Position numbers and translations under genes: made by a program. Below, piece after piece: positions 6,397-14,117 of a DNA stretch of 14,117 nt; position 1 is the first letter of the stretch; the number at the start of each line of letters is the position of its first letter. The stretch spans positions 1 to 14,117 of the forward strand of contig PJAB01001485.1 in NCBI GenBank assembly GCA_002887195.1, read 5' to 3'. The notes below the pieces were generated by a model. That model ran no database searches. It saw only the letters and a program-made list of their open reading frames with translations, and had not been told where the DNA came from. The stretch is from Chrysochromulina parva (lineage: Eukaryota; Haptophyta; Prymnesiales; Chrysochromulinaceae).

Positions 6397-8616
6397 TCAC
6401 GTCGTGTTGAAGCCGGCAAGGAACCCGTTCGACACCCACGGGAAGCCGATCGCGCCGTTGTGCACGCGCGGCTGGCGTAGCGGCGCGCGGAAGGGGTTGA
6501 GCTCAATCGGCACTGAGAGCTCGAGGCCGTGCGCTTGGGCACGGTGCACACCGCGCTCGATCGAGTACTCGGAGTAGTCCGTCAGGAAGAAGGGCGTGCG
6601 GCGCTGCTGCAGGTAGTCGAGTGATGGGGACCAAAGATACTCACGTGCGGCGAGGCCCGCGTTGAGCGCGATCGCAACGTCGGCCGGCGGCAGGTGGGGC
6701 GCGGCCTTATGGTACCAGCCGCCACTGCCGCCATGGGCGCGCACCGTCACGCTCCCGCCGAGCCGTCCGTCGTACTTGACCGACTCGGGCAACGGCACAT
6801 CGACCGGTCCGGCCATCTCGATGGTGATCGTCGTGCTGGGCATGAGCACCGCGAGCTCCTTGAAGAGAGGCAGCAGCCAGAGCTCCTTCTCCGGCCCGAG
6901 GTAGTGCACGCTCAGTGGGCGTGCCGAGTCACGCATCCCCAGTTTCGTCAGCGCATGGTAGACGGTCAGTGGGAAGCTGAGCAACACGGCGAGCGGGGAG
7001 GCAGGCGAGAGGCCCCTCGAGGCATAATAGCTCGCCCAGTCAGTAGGGGGCGCCGTGAGCGTGGGCGCGCCGTCGAGGGCGTCCACGAGGTGGCGGTGCG
7101 GCGAGGGCGCGCTCGCGCAGCCGCAGAGTAGACGGTACGATTCCTCCTGGTGAACGCCCATCGCCTCGAGCACCTCGCAGTACGAGACCTCACACCGGTG
7201 ATCCATCGAGGCACGCAGCCACGCAGGCTCTGTCGCGCCGAGGTGCACACGTACGTCGCGCTTCATGTAGCGTCCCATGTCGTCGCAAGTTGTCGAGGCT
7301 TGGTCATCGGCTGAAGTCCCCAAGTGCTTCAATGCGTCTTGAGCCTGGCAAGCAGCTGAGCAGTAGCTGATGCATTCGCAGCGCCCGCAAACCATCGCGC
7401 TTGGGGTGGCCTTGCCGCACACGGCACAGCTGAGGAATCGCACTGTGCCCGCACCCTCGGCAGGGGAGACTAGCGGCGGAAGCGGCAATGGCGTGCTGCT
7501 GCCGGCGGTGGTGGCAGAGGGCGCTGTCTTGGACGCTGCCTCCGCGGAGGCGGCAGACGTCGGGCTGCTGCCACGGCTGCTGCGGCCGCGGCTGGTGGAG
7601 GAGCCCGTGTCACCCGTCGCGCCACCCATGCTGCCTGTGCCGCCCGTGCCGCCCGCGTCCTTCGCCCTCGCTTCACCTTCGCCCTCGCCTTCGCCTTCGC
7701 CTCGAGCCACCGCCGCATCCTCCTCGAAGGCGCCTCGATGGAGCGCTTCAAAGACGCGCGTCCGCACATCGTCCCAACGGCCGCGCGCTCGCACGGTCTC
7801 GTCGAGCAGCTCCGTCACCTCGAGCAGCGCGAGCTCGCGCGTGGTCCGCGGCGGCGCCCTCTGCTGCTTGCGCACCGCCTCCTCCTGTGCCCTCATCAGT
7901 GCACGCACGTCAGGCACATGCGACAGCTGCGCCGCAGCGAGCACGTGCTCGAGAGGCGCGCCGAGAGTCCAAAAGGGGGGCTCGAGCGCCGCGAGCGCCA
8001 TGTCGCGCCGCTCCTCGGGCCGCCGCACCCGCTCCAAGAGCTCCGCTTGCTGCCACAGGCAGCACGCCCATCCAGGGTTATTGGCAGTGCCTCGCTCCAT
8101 GGCCACGAGTGCGGCGGTCTCGTCGCCGCGCTCGAGCTGGTAGCGCGCGAGCTGAGCCCACACGTCGGGAAACCCGGTGCCGGCCTTGAGCAGCAGGAAT
8201 TGCGGCAGGCCCAGCTTGCTCTTGCCAAACTCGCCCGCCTCGTAAGCTTTGCCGCCCGCCTCAACGCAAGCGGCAGAGGCAGCCCGCACGAGCTCAGCGT
8301 CGCCACCACTGGCGTCGGTCTCCACGGCCACGCGCCGCGCAAACTGAGCAATCGTACCCATCGGCTTCAAGGTGAGCGACGCAAGGTCCACGTCACGGTC
8401 CCTAGCTTGCGCGTGCGTCGACACAACCACCGTTGTACCCACTTTTCCAATCGGCCAGCGCAGCAGGCCGAGCACGCCACGCGACGCTTCCACAGAGCGT
8501 GCAAATGGTGCAACGAGCGGGTGCAGACCGCGCGTCGGAAGAGCATCGGGCGTCGCATGCCCTTGCAGCTTGAGCATGGCTGCGAGTGCTGGGCGACTCG
8601 CCAAGATCCGACTCAT
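6397..8616 (-). CDS. MYND zinc-finger protein with MSS51-like C-terminal domain
   Basis: A 739-residue protein from the ATG at 8616 (a longer frame to 8745 would need GTG). The N terminus (MSRILASRPALAAMLKL) is Arg/Ala-rich and lacks early acids, like a mitochondrial presequence. Residues about 125-260 are helical and perhaps TPR-like. A low-complexity linker at about 307-385 includes a Gly-Glu repeat encoded by a short microsatellite near 7672-7706. The MYND-type zinc site uses Cys397/400, 410/413, 419/423, His431 and Cys444, with an insert before the last Cys. Residues about 520-739 match the C-terminal domain of MSS51-like proteins: HYLGPEKEL, IALNAGLA, RRTPFFLTDYSEYS, PIELNPFRAPLRQPR and FPWVSNGFLAGFNT. 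Yeast Mss51 activates COX1 translation; many algal MYND relatives have unknown roles. Family confidence is high, mitochondrial role tentative. Confidence 0.85.
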   Translation of the reverse strand: MSRILASRPALAAMLKLQGHATPDALPTRGLHPLVAPFARSVEASRGVLGLLRWPIGKVGTTVVVSTHAQARDRDVDLASLTLKPMGTIAQFARRVAVETDASGGDAELVRAASAACVEAGGKAYEAGEFGKSKLGLPQFLLLKAGTGFPDVWAQLARYQLERGDETAALVAMERGTANNPGWACCLWQQAELLERVRRPEERRDMALAALEPPFWTLGAPLEHVLAAAQLSHVPDVRALMRAQEEAVRKQQRAPPRTTRELALLEVTELLDETVRARGRWDDVRTRVFEALHRGAFEEDAAVARGEGEGEGEGEARAKDAGGTGGTGSMGGATGDTGSSTSRGRSSRGSSPTSAASAEAASKTAPSATTAGSSTPLPLPPLVSPAEGAGTVRFLSCAVCGKATPSAMVCGRCECISYCSAACQAQDALKHLGTSADDQASTTCDDMGRYMKRDVRVHLGATEPAWLRASMDHRCEVSYCEVLEAMGVHQEESYRLLCGCASAPSPHRHLVDALDGAPTLTAPPTDWASYYASRGLSPASPLAVLLSFPLTVYHALTKLGMRDSARPLSVHYLGPEKELWLLPLFKELAVLMPSTTITIEMAGPVDVPLPESVKYDGRLGGSVTVRAHGGSGGWYHKAAPHLPPADVAIALNAGLAAREYLWSPSLDYLQQRRTPFFLTDYSEYSIERGVHRAQAHGLELSVPIELNPFRAPLRQPRVHNGAIGFPWVSNGFLAGFNTT

Positions 8617-8875
8617 TGCGATGTGTGTGCTGCGCCGACGACGTCGGCTTTTGTCTAAAAACTTTGCGGACCAAATTAGGGAGTTCTTACAGTGATTCGA
8701 AATTCTGCTGAACCTGCTGAACCTTGGTGGGAAGTGTGGAGTCACGATGCTACTTCATGAACAATCTCAGGTCGGACCGGTCTCTGAATCCAGGCCTGTC
8801 GTATCTAACATCAGTGTCTCAACTCTCAAGTCATCTCATGCTGTGACCTAGGTTGGGCTCAACGCTCACGGCCGC
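8617..8875. other. Intergenic gap between MYND and hydroxylase genes
   Basis: This 259-bp gap should hold the MYND gene promoter and the 3' flank of the hydroxylase gene. It is A/T-richer than the genes. It contains a perfect tandem 9-mer tgctgaacc (8706-8714, 8715-8723). No clear TATA box or poly(A) signal was seen. Confidence 0.4.
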
Positions 8876-10087
8876 CTACTTGTCGTGCGTGCAGCCCGTC
8901 GCGTGTGCTCCCTTGAAGTCGTACTGGTGGATCCAAAAGTTCGCGCCGAACTTTTCGCCGCGGGTGACGGGCAGCGCCTCGTGGTCGGTTCGCTCCTCCT
9001 TCTTGAAGGGCTCGGCCTCCGTAACGGACGGCCACAAGATGGCCTTGCCACGCTGCGGCTGGATGGTGACCATTCCATTCGCGTCACGGTACTTTGCAGC
9101 AGGTAGGCTCGTGAAACGGGTCCCGCCGCCTTCGGGCACGTCATTCATGTACCCAAAGAGCGTGTAGATCCGAGGCCCCTGCAACTTGTGCTCGTCTGAG
9201 TCGATGTAGTCGTTGTGCCGTTTGTAGAAGGCGCAGCTTGGATCATCGGCGGAGGGGCACGAGTGATAGTAGACGAGCTGGGCATACTCGGCGTTGGCCT
9301 CGGGCGTCTGCGTCACGTCCGAGACGCGCTGGATCACGCGGCGCACCTCGGGGTCGTTGAGGCACTCCGCGTGCTGGCACCAGCCGTGCGAGGACGTACG
9401 AATCTCAGTCTTCACGTCGCCGACGGTGCCGTCCTCCTTGATGCCGACTCCGAGTGACTTGGAGTACCTGCCCTTGCCGTGACGAATGAAAGCCTCCGTC
9501 TCACTAGGTTTGAAGAAGTTGTGGAAGAGGATCACGGGGGGATCGCTCGACAGCAGCTCTGGCTCAAGGTGCTGGAAGTCGGACATCACGCGCTCGAAAG
9601 TCGCGTTCATCGCGCCGGGCGCGAGGGCTGGCGTGTAGCCAGGCGGCTTGGGGCAGCGCTTGAAGTAGCGCGCCTTTGCGTACTCGATCTTTGCGCAGCT
9701 GAACGCACATCTCTCGAGCATGAAACCCGGATTGTCCTTACATTGTCCCGCGCCGGCCCACTCGAGGCAGTCAGAAGGCTTTTCCCACGTGTCCATGGGC
9801 GGTGGTTTGGTTGGATCACCGCCGATGTCGGCCGCATCGGAGGCGCTGCCAACGTCGGGCGAATCGAACGCGTCGCTCGCCATGGGAGAGCGTGCCGCCT
9901 TTCGCCGTTTCAATGCCGCCGCCTCGGCCTCCGCGTCCGGCGCACCGACAAAGGCAATGGCCGCGGCAGCCAGCAACGGTCCGAGCGTCCAGAGCGTCCA
10001 GGACACGCAGCGCTTGCGCTGTTTGGTGCTGACCCAGCTGCCACCAGTGGCCGATGAGCGTGGAGCGTCGGCCTTGTTCTTTCCCAT
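8876..10087 (-). CDS. Membrane-anchored ShK / prolyl 4-hydroxylase
   Basis: A 403-residue type II membrane protein: a basic cytosolic tail ending KQRKR, a single hydrophobic helix at about 28-48, then a lumenal part. Residues about 105-133 form a ShK-like cysteine motif (Cys107, 116, 127, 131; fewer than the usual six in the core). Residues about 184-390 are a 2-oxoglutarate/Fe(II) prolyl 4-hydroxylase domain with His291-x-Asp293, distal His369 and the 2-oxoglutarate-binding Lys379 in GEKFGANFWIH. All catalytic ligands are present, so it should hydroxylate proline or hydroxyproline-rich protein substrates in the ER/Golgi, possibly for cell-surface or scale proteins. The ATG at 10087 is clear and the frame has no intron. 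ShK plus P4H is a common pairing in plants and algae. The C terminus is not KDEL-like; retention probably relies on the anchor. Confidence 0.9.
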   Translation of the reverse strand: MGKNKADAPRSSATGGSWVSTKQRKRCVSWTLWTLGPLLAAAAIAFVGAPDAEAEAAALKRRKAARSPMASDAFDSPDVGSASDAADIGGDPTKPPPMDTWEKPSDCLEWAGAGQCKDNPGFMLERCAFSCAKIEYAKARYFKRCPKPPGYTPALAPGAMNATFERVMSDFQHLEPELLSSDPPVILFHNFFKPSETEAFIRHGKGRYSKSLGVGIKEDGTVGDVKTEIRTSSHGWCQHAECLNDPEVRRVIQRVSDVTQTPEANAEYAQLVYYHSCPSADDPSCAFYKRHNDYIDSDEHKLQGPRIYTLFGYMNDVPEGGGTRFTSLPAAKYRDANGMVTIQPQRGKAILWPSVTEAEPFKKEERTDHEALPVTRGEKFGANFWIHQYDFKGAHATGCTHDK

Positions 10088-10236
10088 CCTGGATGTGTCC
10101 GTGTGGCACGATTGCCATGAAGTTCACAGTTCGAGACGCGGCGTCTCGGGCAGAACGCGAAGGCACTCCTGGTGAGCGCCACTCTCCAGGTGGCGGGCTT
10201 GCGGGGGTAAACAGTTTGAATGTGCAACATGGCATG

Positions 10237-10280
10237 CGTGGAGGACTACCATATCGCATGGTATGACTGACTCCTCCACG
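10237..10280. repeat. Nested inverted repeat
   Basis: Outer arms cgtggagga (10237-10245) and tcctccacg (10272-10280) match perfectly; inner arms taccat (10247-10252) and atggta (10258-10263) also match, with loop atcgc. The structure could form in RNA or as a cruciform. Confidence 0.7.
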
Positions 10281-10282
10281 CG

Positions 10283-10336
10283 CGTGTCTTGACTCGTGGC
10301 CCAAATTGGACGTGTCCTGACTCGTGGCCCAATTGG
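10283..10336. repeat. 28-bp tandem direct repeat, two copies
   Basis: Both copies begin cgtgtc(t/c)tgactcgtggcc and continue through caa(a)ttgg, at 10283-10309 and 10311-10336, differing by one base change and a one-base indel. It directly follows the nested inverted repeat. Confidence 0.8.
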
Positions 10337-10470
10337 GCCGGATGCATGGCCGGGCCTGTGTGCGCTGCACGACGGATCGACGGATCCGCGTGCCATGGCA
10401 TACGCAAACATGCTTGTACATGAAGTTCTGAAGAGCGCTGTGTGCAGTGACCGGTCCGCGAGTCCCCTCG

Positions 10471-13400
10471 TCAACCTGAGTAGCCAAACGCAGCCACGCA
10501 GCAGTGCTGCTTGGGGCAAACGGCCGATTCGAGAGTGCCGAATCGGCACGCCACGTTGTTCTTATCCCGACCTGGGCGGCAGCACGCACCTCCGGCGCCG
10601 CAGAAGCTTGGGCAAGCGCCGCTCCGATTGCCGCACGGGCTCCAGCAATCGATGCCCTCGTTCTCGACGAGCTGAGGTCGGCTGCTTGTCACGGCCAGGG
10701 TGGTTGTCGCGGCGAGCAGAATGGCGACGAGGAGCACGACGAGCGCCCGCGAGAGGCCGACGGGCGCCTCGCGCGCCGACGCGACCGTTGTAACCGTCGT
10801 AACCGTCCCCTTGGTGAGCACGGGCGCCGCACGCGCCGCTTGGAGGGGCGTGGCCGGCACCAGCGTGGTGGCCGGCACCAGCGTGGTAGCCGAGGTGCCG
10901 CCGGTGTGGTGCGTTTCGTCAATGGGCGACTCCGCTCGGCACGACGCCGCTCCGCGACCGGCCGACGCCCGAAGCGTCTCCTCGGGCACGGCCACTGACG
11001 AAACGCACTCGTCTGACGAAACGCACTCGTCTGACGAAACGCTCCTCTGACGAAACGCCCGAAGCGACTCCTCGGCCATGGCTGCGAGCGCCGCCTCGGC
11101 GGCGGCCTCGAGGGATGCTGCGCTCACCTCGGCGCGCATCGCTTCGGTCGCCTCGAGCGCCGCCTCGGCCGCCGCCGCGGCCGCCGTCGCTTCCTCCTCA
11201 GCGAGCTCCCTCCGGGCGATCGCGAGCTTCTCAACGGCCAATGCACGCACCTTCTCGCCGAGGGAGCGCGGGAGAACAGTCAGCATGAAAATGGGGAGGG
11301 CAATCAGCATGCATGCACACGCACCTTCTCGCCGATGGCCTCGGGCGGCCTCTCGAGCAACGACGTGTACTCGGCACAGGCGAGCTCGCGCTGGCCGAGC
11401 TTGAGCGCCATGTTGGCGGCTGAGAGCAGCGCGATTGGCAGTACGTTCATTGACGAAACGCCGATTGGCAGTACGTCCATTGACGAAACGCCGATGGCCG
11501 GGGCCGTGCGCTCCGAGCTCGCGGGCTCGATGAGTCGTCGACCTTCGGCCGTTGCGCTCGCATGCAACTCGGCCGCCGCCAAAAAGTGCGCGCGCGCCGA
11601 GGTGAAGTCCCCCGCCGTGTTGAGGGCGTGGCCGGAGGCAAGGAGGGCATCCCGCTGAGCGCTGAGCTCTCTCGCCATCCGGATGCGGTGCGCCTCTGCC
11701 TGGCGCCGCTGGTCTTCCTCCAGCATCTTGTGCGCCTCGAGCTCGAGCTTGGCTTGAATCTCGCGCGCCTCGAGCTCGAGCTTCGCCTCGGTCTCGCGCG
11801 CCTCGAGATCGAGCTTCGCCTCCTGCTCAAGACGGCGCGCCTCCGCGCGCATGAACTCGTGCGCGTGGCGCGCGCTCGCCAGCTGCTGCTGCTCGAGCTG
11901 CTTCGCGTGCGCCTGCGTGCGCAGCTTCTTCTGCTCGATGGGCGAGAGGGGTCGTCAGGGGTCATCAGGGGTCATCAGGGGTCATGAGGGGTCATCAGGG
12001 GTCGTCAGGGGTCGTCAGGGGTCCTCAGGGGTCGTCAGGGGTCATCAAGGGTCATCAAGGCGGCAATCACCTGCTCCATCTCCAGCACGCCTCGCGCCGC
12101 GGCCTTCACCTCGTGAGGCACCTCAGTACGCTCGGCGAGATCCAGAGCCTTGCTCAGCCGAAACACGTCGACGCCCGCGCCAAAGAAGGCAAGCAGCCCC
12201 GGCTCGGAGAACTTTTTGAGCGCGTGCGTGATCTCGCGCGCGAGATACGGTCGTGACGAGGCCACCTCGACCTCGAGAGCCATGCGCGCTCGCACGGCCG
12301 CCCGCGCGGACACGCCCGCTGCCGTCGGCTCTACGTCAGCGAGGGGCAAGAACCAGTCCTCGCCCGCCGGCATGAGCTCGTCACGGCGCTCGTCGGCCGC
12401 GGCCGCGCCGGCGCTCGTCACGGCGCTCGGCGATCGAAGGGCCACGGCGCTCGTCGCGGCGCTCGGCGATCGAAGGGCCCAGTCTGTGAGTAGCTGCCTT
12501 GCCTCGTCGAGCACGCCTGCCAGTTGCTCCAGCCGTATGAGGCGCTCATCGTCGCTCTCGAAGAGGGTGACGTTCAGTCGCAGCACGGTGAGCCGGTTGG
12601 CCGCCTTCGCGTCGGGGCTTCGCTGCACCGCCACCTCGACTTGCTGCCGCCACGAAGCGAGCCGCCTCTGTTGCTCCGCCTGCACGCGCTCGCGCTCGAG
12701 GCGCTTCTGCTCGACGCGCTCCGCCTGCGCCTGCAGAGCGCGCTCCTCCTTGTCTCGGGCCGCCATCCGGATGCGCAGCGCCTCTGCCTCGAGAGACGCG
12801 CGTGCGCTCGCGACGGCGCGGTAGGGGCTTATGACGGCGCCGGAGCTGCCCGCGATGGCGCTGGTGGTGCTCACGACGGCGCTGGTGGTGCTCACGACGG
12901 CGCTGGTGGCGCTCACGGCCGTATCCGCAGCCGCCTTGGACAGCGCCTCGGCCGCGGGGATGGACGTGGCGGGCATGGGCGTGGCGGGCATGGGCGTGGC
13001 GGGGATGGGCGTGGCGGGGATGGACGTCACCTCGACACCGCTGGCCATGACATCGTTGGCCACGACGGTCGCAGCATCCTTCGCAGCATCCTTCGCAGCC
13101 GCCGCATTGCGCATCTCCAGCTCGACAAGCATATCGCAGAGCTGCTCGGCACGCGATGTATTGCCCTTCGCCTCCAGCGCCGCAATCTTCTCTTGAAGCT
13201 GCTTGACTTTGGTCGCCACGATCGCCGCGAGCTCAGTCCGTTGGTCAGCTCGCCGCTCAACGAGGCGATCGCGCGGCGGCGGCCCGCCCCTGGCCTCGCC
13301 GCCCAGGACGGCGCCCCTGGCATCGACGCCCAGGACGGCGCCCTTGGCCTCGCCGCCCAGGACGGCGTCCTTGGCCTCGACGCCCTTGGCCGCAGCGCTC

Positions 13401-14116
13401 GCACGCAGGCGCGCCTCGGAGGCCCAAATGACTCCTTCGGCGTAAGCGCGGGGCGGCGCGCTGCCGCCGTCTTGTTGGGCACGAACTTCCGCGCCGTCTT
13501 GGGCGTGCGTTTCCGCGCCGTCTTGGGCGTGCATTTCCGCGTCCGACCGGGCCTCGAGAGCAAGCGCCGTCTCGGGCGGACCCAAATTAGGCGGCATGGG
13601 CGCCGTCTTGGGCGGCTCGGGCTTGGAGGCCGTCGGCGACGTCGGTGGGGCTTGGAGGCCGTTGGGCGCCGTCTTGGGCGCTTCGGCCGACGCCGTCTTG
13701 GGCGCGGGTGCATCAGCGGATGGCGTGCGTGGCTTCGCAGTTGAAGAGGCGACATTGCCATGGAAGGCCTGTGGGGAAACGTCAGCTTTGGGCCTCGGGC
13801 CTCCCCTCGCAGCGAGGCTGCCCTCCTCCTCAGCCATCACGGACTGTTTGCACAACCACGCCATCTGCGTGCTCATGGGGGTCGCCACCTCGCCAGCGAT
13901 CTCGCGTCTTTGCATGCTTGCTTGCACGTCGAGGAGCGCCGACGCGGCCGCCTCACTTTCGGCGGCTTCGGCGGCTTCGGCGGCCTCCGCAGCTTCAGCC
14001 GCCTTGTAAGCGGCGAGCGCGGCGGCGGCCCCCATTGGAGGGGGCGCCGCTGCTGGCCCGTCGCCTGCTCTGCCATCATTCGCCTCGTGCGGCCCTTCGG
14101 AGCCGCCGAGATTCAT
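10471..14116 (-). CDS. Coiled-coil, TPR-like membrane protein with DCWxxCG cysteine-rich C terminus, three exons
   Basis: Exons 14116-12071, 11930-11325 and 11250-10471 join in phase 0 to about 1143 residues; the ATG at 14116 touches the window edge and may be internal. Residues 1-430 are Ala/Pro-rich with short repeats (AAEAAE, HAQDGAE, ATPxPATP, SAVVSTT). Coiled coils lie at about 285-345, 435-545 and 674-790. TPR-like helices lie at about 795-835 and 860-900; the second exon junction falls inside this stretch and reads smoothly (PPEAIGEK/VRALAVEK). A transmembrane helix is at about 1050-1072, followed by a 10-cysteine domain (about 1085-1136) with DCWSPCG, FCG, CCRPG and HCC. I know this cysteine pattern from algal and dinoflagellate predicted surface proteins, but not its function. 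Inferred topology: large cytosolic part, small lumenal or extracellular C terminus. No enzyme motif seen. Terminal exon and introns are well supported; overall function is unknown. Confidence 0.75.
10850..10885. repeat. 18-bp perfect tandem duplication in coding sequence
   Basis: gtggccggcaccagcgtg is repeated exactly at 10850-10867 and 10868-10885, encoding two copies of a TTLVPA unit in the long membrane protein. It preserves the frame. Confidence 0.9.
10996..11057. repeat. TGACGAAACG-based tandem repeat in coding sequence
   Basis: tgacgaaacgcactcgtc is exact at 10996-11013 and 11014-11031; degenerate units start at 11032 and 11048. On the coding strand the two perfect copies give SSDECV twice. 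The core decamer also starts the 30-bp repeat farther upstream in the gene. Confidence 0.85.
11251..11324 (-). other. 74-nt intron bounded by an 18-bp direct repeat
   Basis: On the coding strand tcggcgagaaggtgcgtg occurs at 11335-11318 and again at 11261-11244, 74 nt apart. Splicing at AAG/GTGCGT in the first copy and GAGAAG/GTGCG in the second removes exactly one period and restores GEK/VRALAVEK in phase 0. Without splicing the upstream frame ends VRVHAC and stops. The intron carries GCTGAC- and GCTGATT-type branch-point candidates. Confidence 0.88.
11432..11491. repeat. 30-bp tandem duplication in coding sequence
   Basis: A 30-bp unit beginning cgattggcagtacgt and ending tgacgaaacgc is at 11432-11461 and 11462-11491, with one substitution. 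It encodes GVSSM(D/N)VLPI twice in the second exon of the long membrane protein. Confidence 0.9.
11931..12070 (-). other. 140-nt intron made of a 10-bp minisatellite
   Basis: Donor GAGCAG/GTGATT at 12070 and acceptor GAGCAG/AAG at 11931, phase 0, join two coiled-coil segments (LEMEQ/KKLRTQ). The interior at 11951-12060 is eleven tandem copies of gtcatcaggg (plus strand) with few substitutions. On the coding strand the unit contains TGA, and since 10 is not a multiple of 3 every frame is closed within three copies, so it cannot be coding. The 9-mers next to the two splice sites, ctgctccat (12071-12079) and ctgctcgat (11931-11939), match at 8 of 9 bases. Confidence 0.82.
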
Positions 14117-14117
14117 C

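Larger units (their letters stand above)
10088..10470. other. Intergenic gap with hairpin and direct repeat
   Basis: This 383-bp gap lies between the hydroxylase start and the stop of the long coiled-coil gene, so it should combine a promoter with a 3' UTR. I see no gene in it. A nested inverted repeat (10237-10280) and a 28-bp tandem repeat (10283-10336) sit side by side in the middle. Confidence 0.45.

Noticed and set aside
7738..8658. 306-codon plus-strand frame opposite the MYND gene
   Set aside because: No domain pattern; the minus strand carries clear MYND and MSS51-like motifs over the same bases.
8655..8690. Possible 36-nt minus-strand 5'-UTR intron (GTAAGA donor, TTTTTAG acceptor)
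   Set aside because: Very short, outside the coding region and not testable from sequence alone.
8617..8745. N-terminal extension of the MYND protein
   Set aside because: It needs a GTG start; the ATG at 8616 gives a plausible mitochondrial-type leader.
11951..12060. CRISPR-like array
   Set aside because: Units are contiguous 10-mers without spacers inside a eukaryotic intron.
12524..13744. 406-codon plus-strand frame opposite the long membrane protein
   Set aside because: Its Arg/Gly/His-rich repeats mirror the codon structure of the minus-strand gene, which has coiled-coil and intron-consistent sequence. It is a GC-driven shadow.

Overview
This window comes from a nuclear genome of a GC-rich, compact, unicellular eukaryote. 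The evidence is GT-AG introns, organelle and secretory targeting leaders, and eukaryotic domains (SET, MYND/MSS51, PDZ-IQ, ShK plus prolyl 4-hydroxylase, DPY-30-like). The short introns, Ala/Pro-rich low-complexity proteins and a membrane protein ending in a DCWxxCG-type cysteine cluster resemble haptophyte or other complex-plastid algae. That lineage call is inference. Several apparent long frames open with GTG or TTG; for a eukaryote I moved those starts to the first in-frame ATG.

Layout. 1-413: no gene; hairpins at the left edge. 414-1298 (-): proline-rich PDZ/IQ protein. 1299-1647: divergent promoter region. 1648-2604 (+): SET-domain protein with a hydrophobic leader. 2715-3746 (+, two exons): NmrA-like NAD(P)-binding protein; its 126-nt intron is a pyrimidine minisatellite. 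3747-4430: repeat-dense convergent intergenic region. 4431-6248 (-): three-part fusion, DPY-30-like helix pair, class I heme peroxidase, cytochrome b5 reductase. 6397-8616 (-): MYND zinc-finger/MSS51-C protein. 8876-10087 (-): membrane-anchored ShK/prolyl 4-hydroxylase. 10471-14116 (-, three exons, may extend past the right edge): about 1143-residue coiled-coil/TPR-like membrane protein with a C-terminal cysteine-rich domain.

The most notable gene is the fusion. Its peroxidase part keeps the proximal His-Trp-Asp set but has replaced all three distal catalytic residues (Arg to Gln, Trp to Phe, His to Ala), and it is joined to a flavin reductase. This suggests a self-reduced heme protein or sensor rather than an ordinary peroxidase. 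A perfect 15-bp hairpin lies just upstream of its start.

The second theme is intron and repeat birth by tandem duplication. One 74-nt intron is bounded by a perfect 18-bp direct repeat containing AGGT, so each splice site lies inside one repeat copy. Two other introns are almost pure short-period minisatellites. The same terminal gene carries several recent in-frame tandem duplications. The genes do not form an obvious pathway; four consecutive minus-strand genes with gaps of 148-383 bp are simply closely packed.
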